From an uncultured Phascolarctobacterium sp. (GTDB taxonomy: Bacteria; Bacillota; Negativicutes; Acidaminococcales; Acidaminococcaceae), in the NCBI GenBank assembly GCA_937906915.1, contig CALCUU010000184.1, forward strand, positions 1 to 5,348: a stretch of 5,348 bases of DNA. The letters run 5' to 3'. Shown here piece after piece: positions 1 through 4,998 of the stretch. The notes under the pieces were generated by a model, which was not told where the DNA came from, searched no databases, and saw only the letters and a program-made list of their open reading frames with translations. Each line of letters begins with the position of its first letter. The stretch's first letter is position 1. The position numbers were made by a program, and so were the translations under genes.

Positions 1-798
1 ACCGATGATACGAAGCACGCAGAACACACCGGTCTTAACTACTGCAACAGCGTGAAGCAAGGCAGAAACAGGAGTGGGTGCTACCATCGCTGCAGGTAAC
101 CAGCCGTGCAAAGGCATTACCGCTGCTTTTACAGAGCCTGCCAAAATCATAATAACGAAGGCAAGCTGCAAAGCCCAACGAGGAGCAGATTCGTAATTCA
201 GGAAACCGCCAGCAGTAAAGGACATAGTGCCGGTAGTGCAGTAAACCATTACTACGCCAGCCAAGAATAATTGACCGGAAATAAGAGTGTAAATCAAATA
301 CTTACGGCTTGCCATCAAAGCTTCAGCATTACGTTTATGCAATACCAAGGGATAGCTTGCCAAGGTCAACATTTCGTAGAATAAGAAGAAGGTCAACAGG
401 TTTTCTGCCATTGCAATACCCATTACGGAGCTCATGCAGATTGCAAATGCTGCAAAGTAACCGGTTTGTTCTTTTTCGTTATGACAACGCATGTAACCTA
501 TGGAGTAGAAGTTGATGGGAACCCAAAGCATGGAAGCAAGTACGGCAAAGACCATACCAGCCGGGTCAGTACGCAGGGTCCAACCAACAGTGTCGGTAAG
601 TTGACACAATGTGTATTCATAATAGTTGCCGTTTAAAACTTCCGGCAACATAGAAGCCACAATGCTAAACATAATTACGGAGGCAATAGCACTCCAAGTT
701 TCGCGGATATTAGGCCACTTTCTGCTAAACGCAATTAAAATTGCTGCTAAGAAGGGTACGCCTACTGCCAAGAAAGGTCTGCAATCTACAATAGTCAT
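1..798 (-). CDS. NuoL/HyfB-like proton-conducting antiporter subunit, 3' part cut by the window edge
   Basis: Membrane subunit of the Mrp/complex I antiporter superfamily (Proton_antipo_M fold), expected to carry H+ or Na+ across the cytoplasmic membrane. I translated the minus strand by hand: 266 codons stay open from the ATG at 798 to position 1, so the C-terminal part is missing (family members run to roughly 480-650 residues). Seen directly: several hydrophobic helices; FLFYEMLTLASYPLV around 138-152 with the conserved membrane Glu142; SVKAAVMPLHGWLP around 222-235 with Lys224 and His231; then APTPVSALLHAVAVVK, 240-255, with His249 and Lys255. These match the proton-path Glu and Lys residues of NuoL/NuoM. 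The usual Asp after WLP is Ala236, and the AAMVAPTPVSALLH form recalls the HyfB-like 'subunit D family' rather than classical MrpA. The start overlaps the mrpD stop by four bases (ATGA), with GGAGGTG eight bases upstream. It probably supplies the second ion channel that the N-terminal part of MrpA provides elsewhere. Family is certain; the exact subtype is inferred. Confidence 0.93.
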   Translation of the reverse strand, partial: MTIVDCRPFLAVGVPFLAAILIAFSRKWPNIRETWSAIASVIMFSIVASMLPEVLNGNYYEYTLCQLTDTVGWTLRTDPAGMVFAVLASMLWVPINFYSIGYMRCHNEKEQTGYFAAFAICMSSVMGIAMAENLLTFFLFYEMLTLASYPLVLHKRNAEALMASRKYLIYTLISGQLFLAGVVMVYCTTGTMSFTAGGFLNYESAPRWALQLAFVIMILAGSVKAAVMPLHGWLPAAMVAPTPVSALLHAVAVVKTGVFCVLRIIG

Positions 799-2288
799 TT
801 CAGCAACACCTCCGGCAATCCTAATTTAATAATATCAGTTACGATGTCAACACTGTAGAAGCCAAGAGCTACGATACCGATACCGGTAACAGCAATCGGC
901 AATGCCATCGGGAAAGGCAGGCCCAGCTTGCCTTTGTGACGATGTACTTCCGTAAGGGAAGCTTCGCGTTGGACAAACATTTGCTCAAGAATGCGGAAGA
1001 AGTAAATTGCGTTAAGCAAGCTACTAACTACCAGCACGCCAATGTAGAAATATTGAGCGCCGGTGTACGCACCTAAGAGCAGGTACCATTTACTGAAGAA
1101 GCCGCCAGTAGGAGGAATACCTATCATGGACAAGGCTGCCAAAGTAACGGTAATGGAACTGATAGCAACTTTTTTGTTCATACCGCCTAAGCGATAGATG
1201 TTAACTTCACCAAAGCGATATTGAATACCACCAATTACGAAGAACAATGCACTCTTCATAAATGCGTGGTTGATGATGTGAAGCACAGCACCAATGAAGC
1301 CGTACAAATTGCCCATTGCCAAACCAATAGCGATGTAACCAATTTGCGCCACACTGGAGTACGCCAACATACGACGGAAGTCGTATTGAGCAAGCGCCAT
1401 GATGGAGCCAAGCAGAATGCCTGCTACGCCAAGAATACCCAATACGTCAAGAGCTGCTTTTACAGCCGGAGTATCCACACCGAACATAAAGAACAGGAAG
1501 CGGATCATTGCATAAGCAGGAACCTTACTCATGCAACCAGCGATGAAAGCTGCGGAACCGGGATGCGCATAGTTATATGCGTCAGGTTGCCAGCCGTGAA
1601 GCGGGAACAAAGCCATCTTGATACCGAAGCCTACTACGAAGCAAGCCAATGCCAAAGCAAAGAGGGGGTAATTCAAGAACTCAGCCGCACGCACTGCCAT
1701 ATCTGCCATATTCAAGGTACCGGTCAACGCATACATGTAACCAACACCTAAGAGGTACAGGGAAGCACCAATGGTACCGATAAGCAAATATCTAAATGCT
1801 GCCAGCATAGACTTCTTACCACCAATAGCAATCAAGCCATAGCCGGAAAGAGACATAACTTCAAGGAAAACGTACAGGTTAAATACGTCACCGGTAATTA
1901 CCATACCGCACATACCAACGGTCATCAAACCATATAATGTGTAGTAACCACCGATATGCAGCCAGCCTTCTTCTTTTACGAAAGGCAAGCTGTACAAAGA
2001 GCCCAACAGAGCAATAAAGGTAATCAAAACTGCTAAAGCACCGCTAATGGGGTCAATAACAAATTCAATACCAAGGGGCGGTTGCCAGTTACCCATCCAA
2101 TAATGGAGAGCCTTGCCACCGTCAGCAATAACCTGTTGCAAGGAAGACACTGCGCTCAAGAACGCACCTGCGATAGACGCAATTACAATCCAAGAACCAA
2201 GGTTCTTTTGAATGCGACTAAAGAGCATACAAAGCAGTGCTGCTGAAACAGGAAGTAATACGATGAAAAGCGGAGCATGCTGCGTCAT
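795..2288 (-). CDS. mrpD: Mrp-type Na+/H+ antiporter subunit D (MrpD/MnhD/MbhH)
   Basis: Ion-translocating subunit of the Mrp antiporter, homologous to NuoM/NuoN/NuoL of complex I. The protein has 497 residues, the usual MrpD length, and is almost entirely hydrophobic helices (about 14 expected). Key residues are visible: Glu143 in the NLYVFLEVMSLSGYGL segment; Lys224 in GFGIKMALFPLHGWQPDAY with His231; Lys255 in the next helix (GCMSKVPAYA); His337, His341 and Lys345 in VLHIINHAFMKSALFF; and Lys400 in IPPTGGFFSKW. These line up with the proton-path Glu/Lys/His residues known from NuoM and MrpD, so the channel looks intact. The ATG overlaps the mrpC stop by four bases (ATGA). GAGGAGG lies eight bases upstream, inside the mrpC 3' end, which supports this start. 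Its own TGA overlaps the ATG of the following NuoL-like gene. The HGWQPDAY form and its place directly after mrpC favour MrpD over NuoM or NuoN. Confidence 0.97.
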   Translation of the reverse strand: MTQHAPLFIVLLPVSAALLCMLFSRIQKNLGSWIVIASIAGAFLSAVSSLQQVIADGGKALHYWMGNWQPPLGIEFVIDPISGALAVLITFIALLGSLYSLPFVKEEGWLHIGGYYTLYGLMTVGMCGMVITGDVFNLYVFLEVMSLSGYGLIAIGGKKSMLAAFRYLLIGTIGASLYLLGVGYMYALTGTLNMADMAVRAAEFLNYPLFALALACFVVGFGIKMALFPLHGWQPDAYNYAHPGSAAFIAGCMSKVPAYAMIRFLFFMFGVDTPAVKAALDVLGILGVAGILLGSIMALAQYDFRRMLAYSSVAQIGYIAIGLAMGNLYGFIGAVLHIINHAFMKSALFFVIGGIQYRFGEVNIYRLGGMNKKVAISSITVTLAALSMIGIPPTGGFFSKWYLLLGAYTGAQYFYIGVLVVSSLLNAIYFFRILEQMFVQREASLTEVHRHKGKLGLPFPMALPIAVTGIGIVALGFYSVDIVTDIIKLGLPEVLLK

Positions 2289-2659
2289 TTGCTAGCCCTC
2301 CTCAAAACCTCTACCTCTTCTACAGAGCCGTAGATTTCTTTGATACGCATTAACAGCGCCAAAGCTACGCCTGTAGTACCAAGGCTTACTACGATGGCAG
2401 TAAGCATTAAGCCGTGAGGCAAGGGGTTAATGTAGGCATTAGGGTTATTAGTGATGCCGTCAAGTACAGGTACCATAGCTCCGTCCTTTTGAGCGAAGCA
2501 CAAGTAGAAGTAAATTACAGCAACCTGCATAACGTTCATAGCCATAACTTTCTTCATATAATTCTTAGCCAAAACCATACCGTAAATGCCTAAGAAAAAT
2601 AAAATCATAACAAGGGAGTAGATGCCTTTAGTTCTTAAAAATTCATTCAATACTTCCAT
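2285..2659 (-). CDS. mrpC: Mrp-type Na+/H+ antiporter subunit C (MrpC/MnhC, NuoK-like)
   Basis: Small membrane subunit of the antiporter, homologous to NuoK of complex I, and thought to sit between the antiporter subunits and the small subunits. From the chosen start it has 124 residues and three hydrophobic segments (about 12-32, 38-56, 83-105). The family signature near the third helix is present as NPLPHGLMLTAIVV (78-91), where most members have DPLPQALVLTAIVI. A short charged C-terminal tail follows. Three starts are possible: GTG at 2668, ATG at 2662 and ATG at 2659. The Shine-Dalgarno-like AGAGGGG ends eight bases before the ATG at 2659, matching the 7-9 base spacing of most neighbours, so I chose that one; the 2668 start would give 127 residues and place the GTG within the ribosome binding site. 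The gene overlaps the end of mrpB by 17 bases and ends in an ATGA overlap with mrpD. Confidence 0.95.
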   Translation of the reverse strand: MEVLNEFLRTKGIYSLVMILFFLGIYGMVLAKNYMKKVMAMNVMQVAVIYFYLCFAQKDGAMVPVLDGITNNPNAYINPLPHGLMLTAIVVSLGTTGVALALLMRIKEIYGSVEEVEVLRRASK

Positions 2660-3092
2660 CATCGTCACCCCTCTTTATAATAGAATCCATCAAGTTGATG
2701 ATTGTCATCATTACGCACATGGTTACACCAATTTCAATAATGAAAATTGCCATGGCGTGCATTTCGTGTTTAGGCTCCATAACAATCGGCATAAAATCGT
2801 ATTCCAAGAATTTGCCGCCGCCAAACAGAGTTACCCAACCAACGAAAGTATAAATAAAAGTACCAACACCGGCCAAAACTACGGAGTTTTTGCCACTAAT
2901 ATTGAACTTAGCGTCTTCGCCCAAAATCATACGGGAGAGCAGTACGCCCACCGCCAAAAGTGCACCGGCTTGGAAGCCACCGCCCGGAGAATATTCACCG
3001 AAGCAAAGGATATACACGCCGTACACAATGCTAAAGGGCACTAATAATCTAAACGCAGTACTTAAAACAATACCGCCAAAACCTTGTCTCAT
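2643..3092 (-). CDS. mrpB: Mrp-type Na+/H+ antiporter subunit B (MrpB/MnhB/MbhF)
   Basis: Membrane subunit of the antiporter, MnhB family. The 149 residues match the family's usual size. Four hydrophobic segments are visible, about 9-31, 41-57, 70-90 and 111-135. The diagnostic family motif follows the first helix: FGEYSPGGGFQAGALLA (31-47), equivalent to the GHxxPGGGFxxG seen in other MnhB proteins. The C-terminus is hydrophilic and acidic (KRGDDDGSIE). The ATG overlaps the stop of the upstream MbhE-like gene by four bases (ATGA), and a strong GGGGAGG lies seven bases before it. This order, MbhE-like then MrpB, is what a MrpA-MrpB arrangement looks like when the MrpA C-terminal domain is a separate gene. 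In some bacteria the MbhE and MnhB domains are fused in one protein; here the stop and new start are clear. Confidence 0.96.
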   Translation of the reverse strand: MRQGFGGIVLSTAFRLLVPFSIVYGVYILCFGEYSPGGGFQAGALLAVGVLLSRMILGEDAKFNISGKNSVVLAGVGTFIYTFVGWVTLFGGGKFLEYDFMPIVMEPKHEMHAMAIFIIEIGVTMCVMMTIINLMDSIIKRGDDDGSIE

Positions 3093-3415
3093 TTAATTAC
3101 CTCCCCTTCTTCCGGATCCTCCGGTTCTTCTTCGGGGCGTCTGCCAACCTTGTTACTGGTCAAAAGCAGAACTGTGGTTAAACCTGCCAAGAACATTACG
3201 CCGGTTTCCCACATGGTATCGAAGCCTCTGTAGTCGATGATGACACCGGTAACTACGTTAGGAGAACCGGTATCTTCCACGCTACGGGAGATATAGGATG
3301 GAGTAACATGCTGGTTAGGTGCGTTATTCACATCGCCAATCTCCGGCAAATAGGTTACAAAAGAGCAGAACATGCCAGTTATAACCGCCAGTAATACAGC
3401 TACTAATCCGCGCAT
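3089..3415 (-). CDS. MbhE-like subunit, equivalent to the last C-terminal module of MrpA
   Basis: Small membrane protein of 108 residues matching the MbhE/MrpA C-terminal domain family. Visible parts are an N-terminal membrane helix (about 3-23) that could look like a signal peptide, a loop of about 45 residues probably outside the membrane, the family motif VVTGVIIDYRGFDTMWE (54-70) with Asp61, Arg63, Asp66 and Glu70, a second helix (about 71-86), and a hydrophilic tail rich in Glu and Pro (94-105). In Bacillus-type Mrp this motif belongs to MrpA itself; in Pyrococcus-type Mbh it is the separate subunit MbhE. The ATG shares its A with the TAA of the preceding gene (TAATG), and AGGTGG lies eight bases upstream. 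The gene ends in an ATGA overlap with mrpB. Function is structural or part of the Na+ path at the MrpA end of the complex, inferred from the homologous complexes. The acidic tail is not part of the family signature I know. Confidence 0.9.
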   Translation of the reverse strand: MRGLVAVLLAVITGMFCSFVTYLPEIGDVNNAPNQHVTPSYISRSVEDTGSPNVVTGVIIDYRGFDTMWETGVMFLAGLTTVLLLTSNKVGRRPEEEPEDPEEGEVIK

Positions 3416-3657
3416 TATTTACACCACCTATCAATTTTCTTCAAGGAAGCTACAAAGAAGATTGTAGAGATTGTGCCGATAACTGCTTCCGTAAAAGCAA
3501 CGTCAGGCGCGCCCATCATAAAATACAGGAGCACTGCGCAGAAGCTGAAGCCACTGTAAATTACAGCTGCGCTCAGCAAATCCTTACAGAAAATTACCGC
3601 ACAAGTAATGAGAATTAAGAAAACAAGCAATACAGCCTCAATGATGTATATTTGCAT
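3415..3657 (-). CDS. DUF4040/MbhD-like subunit, equivalent to a C-terminal module of MrpA
   Basis: Small membrane subunit of 80 residues with three predicted helices (about 3-23, 28-47, 53-72). The DUF4040/MbhD signature is clear: KDLLSAAVIYSGFSFCAVLL followed by MGAPDVAFTEAVIGT (48-62), with Asp52 and Glu57 conserved in the family. In classical MrpA this unit lies after the NuoL-like domain, next to the MbhE-like unit; here it is a stand-alone gene directly before the MbhE-like gene. It probably folds as a NuoJ-like three-helix element that completes the MrpA side of the antiporter. The ATG lies 20 bases inside the 3' end of mrpG. AAGGAGG, formed by Lys-Glu codons of mrpG, is nine bases upstream and supports this start. 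The stop overlaps the next start by one base. Confidence 0.92.
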   Translation of the reverse strand: MQIYIIEAVLLVFLILITCAVIFCKDLLSAAVIYSGFSFCAVLLYFMMGAPDVAFTEAVIGTISTIFFVASLKKIDRWCK

Positions 3658-3994
3658 CTTCGTCTTCCTCCTTCTCCAAATCCTTCAATGTCCAAACCCT
3701 ATGACCAGATTTATAAGCAGCTTTGCCTAAAATGTGGGAGCCAATGGGGTTCGCCAAGAATACAATGGTAAATACCAAAGCCATTTTCAAAGCAGTAATG
3801 GTCAATCCTTCGTAGATAATCAAACCGATGAAGGAAAGCATACAGCCTAAGGTTTCACTGTTGCCGGAAGCATGAATTCTAGAATAAAAGTCCGGCAGTC
3901 GCAGCATACCGATGGCAGAGCCGATAAAGAATACGGAGCCACCCAAGATGAACAATGCTGCGAGAATTTCTCTGATGGTAAAATCACAAATCAT
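3638..3994 (-). CDS. mrpG: Mrp-type Na+/H+ antiporter subunit G (MrpG/MnhG/MbhC)
   Basis: Small membrane subunit of the antiporter, PhaG/MnhG/YufB family. It has 118 residues, as usual for the family. Three hydrophobic segments are visible (about 9-30, 48-63, 67-83). The family motif GMLRLPDFYSRIHASGNSET (29-48) is almost textbook: Arg32, Asp35, Arg39 and His41 are the residues typical of MrpG. The cytoplasmic C-terminal part (about 90-118) is hydrophilic and ends in a strongly acidic run followed by His-His. That acidic run (EKEEDED) is encoded by Glu and Lys codons that also form the ribosome binding site of the next gene. The ATG overlaps the mrpF stop by four bases (ATGA), with GGGAGG nine bases upstream. 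The exact role in ion transport is not known, but deletion in other bacteria disrupts the whole complex. Confidence 0.97.
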   Translation of the reverse strand: MICDFTIREILAALFILGGSVFFIGSAIGMLRLPDFYSRIHASGNSETLGCMLSFIGLIIYEGLTITALKMALVFTIVFLANPIGSHILGKAAYKSGHRVWTLKDLEKEEDEDANIHH

Positions 3995-4254
3995 ATGTTT
4001 TTACCTCCCAGGAACTTAGCAATAATTACGGAGCCTACAAAACCTAACAACGCATAAGAAATTGCGATGTCCACGTACATATCAGGACGATTATCAACGT
4101 AACCAAAGAGCACCAAAAGCAAAATAGTATCAGCGCCGATTACGCCCAAGCCATTCATACGGTCGTAAACTGTAGGACCTTGGAACACACGTTGCAGCAT
4201 CATGGCAATTACGAAGATGATGGAAACCATGAGAATTACAAAAATTATATTCAT
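3991..4254 (-). CDS. mrpF: Mrp-type Na+/H+ antiporter subunit F (MrpF/MnhF/MbhB)
   Basis: Small membrane subunit of the antiporter, MrpF/PhaF family. The 87 residues match the family length, with three hydrophobic helices (about 2-20, 35-52, 62-81). Family signatures are visible: RVFQGPTVYDRM after helix one (22-33, with Pro27, Asp31 and Arg32) and DMYVDIAISYALLGFVGSV (58-76) leading into helix three, with Asp62 conserved. MrpF from other organisms has been linked to Na+ and cholate efflux. The ATG lies three bases after the mrpE stop. A perfect GAGGAGG sits eight bases upstream, made by the Glu codons at the mrpE C-terminus. The gene ends in an ATGA overlap with mrpG. Confidence 0.97.
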   Translation of the reverse strand: MNIIFVILMVSIIFVIAMMLQRVFQGPTVYDRMNGLGVIGADTILLLVLFGYVDNRPDMYVDIAISYALLGFVGSVIIAKFLGGKNI

Positions 4255-4257
4255 AGT

Positions 4258-4833
4258 TTATTCCTCCTCTTCTACCACGGCGAAGTCAAGCTCTTCACCA
4301 AATAAATCTGCAACTTTCTTTTGGAAGCTGCCGTCCAGCACACCTTCCGCCGCGCCCACAGTCAAAGCGTGGATTTCAAACAATCCCTCGTCATCAACAT
4401 TAAGGGTTACAGTACCGGGAGTAAGGGTGATGGAGTTAGCTAACACAACGTAAGCCATGGGATTATCTACCCTAAAGTAAAAACGTACAACCTTCGGGTC
4501 GATAGCCAGCTCTTGGCTGGTAGTTGCGTTCAAAACGTCGATGTTTGCCAGCACCAATTGCCACATCAGCCAACCAGTGTAGCTGATGAACTTGAAGATT
4601 GGCACTCCAAACACAAAATATTTTTTGCTACCGTCTCTATTGGGAACGAGTAACAAGGGATAGCACAGCCACACTGTTGTAGCCGCTGTAATAAGTCCAT
4701 AGATTACAAACTTAGTTTTCAGCGAGCCAGCCAATGCCATCCAAAATGCAAAAAGCAAAAGGAACAGGCACACCTTATGTACCATCGGTGAACCGACAAT
4801 TCTTGCATTATCTACGCTTTCTTGTTTTACCAC
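4258..4833 (-). CDS. mrpE: Mrp-type Na+/H+ antiporter subunit E (MrpE/MnhE/MbhA)
   Basis: First gene of the antiporter cluster, MnhE family. With the chosen start the protein has 191 residues. An N-terminal hydrophilic stretch of about 18 residues is followed by two close helices (about 19-37, 42-62), a third (76-97), and a soluble cytoplasmic domain. The family signature VVLANSITLTPGTVTL (129-144) is present, followed by the usual short strand-rich C-terminus and an acidic end (VVEEEE). Two adjacent in-frame GTG codons could start the gene, at 4842 and 4833. AAGGTGG (4839-4845) lies five bases before the one at 4833 and overlaps the one at 4842, so I chose 4833; an in-frame TGA at 4849-4851 rules out starts further upstream. 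The next gene, mrpF, follows after three bases. MrpE is needed for full antiport activity and stability in characterised Mrp complexes. Confidence 0.95.
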   Translation of the reverse strand: MVKQESVDNARIVGSPMVHKVCLFLLLFAFWMALAGSLKTKFVIYGLITAATTVWLCYPLLLVPNRDGSKKYFVFGVPIFKFISYTGWLMWQLVLANIDVLNATTSQELAIDPKVVRFYFRVDNPMAYVVLANSITLTPGTVTLNVDDEGLFEIHALTVGAAEGVLDGSFQKKVADLFGEELDFAVVEEEE

Positions 4834-4838
4834 GGTTA

Positions 4839-4845
4839 CCACCTT
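4839..4845 (-). promoter_or_regulatory. Ribosome binding site that decides the mrpE start
   Basis: On the minus strand AAGGTGG is followed by five bases and then GTG at 4833. The alternative GTG at 4842 lies inside this site and has only a purine-rich run directly against it. The spacing of five is a little shorter than the 7-9 seen before most downstream genes. Confidence 0.6.
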
Positions 4846-4927
4846 TCTTCATTTATAATTCTTTGCCGTCTGACTTCTCCAACAGCAGAAAAAGCAATAA
4901 GGGGACACTACGCCCTATTTCTTTAAT

Positions 4928-4956
4928 TCTATAAATAATTTGACAAAAAGACACAA
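4928..4956 (-). promoter_or_regulatory. Weak sigma-70/sigma-A-type promoter candidate for the mrp cluster
   Basis: On the minus strand TTGTGT (4951-4956) and TATAGA (4928-4933) are 17 bases apart, giving a leader of roughly 90 bases before mrpE. The matches to consensus are 3 of 6 and 4 of 6. A better -35-like hexamer, TTGTCA (4941-4946), has no good -10 at 16-18 bases. The position is sensible but the match is poor. Confidence 0.2.
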
Positions 4957-4993
4957 ATTCCTGCCTGTATTCTCGGCTTTTGAAAAATTTGTG
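4944..4993 (-). terminator. Possible weak terminator after murI
   Basis: In the transcript an 8-pair stem (4986-4993 with 4952-4959, loop 26 bases) is followed directly by TCTTTTTGTC, a short U-rich run at about 4942-4951. The position, just after the murI stop, is right for an intrinsic terminator. The stem is AT-rich and the loop large, so termination would be weak; readthrough from murI into the mrp genes is equally possible. Confidence 0.35.
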
Positions 4994-4998
4994 AAGGA

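Larger units (their letters stand above)
4834..4998 (-). other. Intergenic region between murI and the mrp cluster
   Basis: This is the only non-coding gap in the window, 165 bases between the murI stop and the mrpE start. It is AT-rich and holds nested inverted repeats near murI, a weak promoter candidate, and the mrpE ribosome binding site. No tRNA, recognisable riboswitch or small gene was seen in it. It is the only place in the window where a transcription start for the antiporter genes would be expected. Confidence 0.7.

Noticed and set aside
1221..1751. A 176-codon open frame on the plus strand, opposite mrpD
   Set aside because: It lies wholly antisense to a strongly supported gene, has odd composition (rich in Cys, His, Thr and Gln), no family motif and no convincing ribosome binding site. 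It is a shadow of the mrpD reading frame.
795..2288. Assignment of the mrpD gene as nuoM or nuoN of complex I
   Set aside because: It sits directly between mrpC and a NuoL-like gene in a cluster with MrpE, F, G and B, which complex I operons lack.
2622..3044. A 140-codon open frame on the plus strand, opposite mrpB
   Set aside because: It is antisense to mrpB with no recognisable motif and a His/Asn-rich shadow-like composition.
4849..4857. TATAAA-like box just before the mrpE ribosome binding site
   Set aside because: A start from it would leave the ribosome binding site at or before the first transcribed bases, and no good -35 lies 16-18 bases upstream.
4901..4915. GGG...CCC mini-hairpin in the mrp leader
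   Set aside because: The stem is only three pairs with a nine-base loop; this is too weak to call a regulatory element.
4734..4934. A 66-codon plus-strand frame running through the murI-mrpE gap
   Set aside because: It starts inside mrpE on the opposite strand, has no family features, and lacks a clear ribosome binding site. Its C-terminus resembles that of MurI only because of the inverted repeat.
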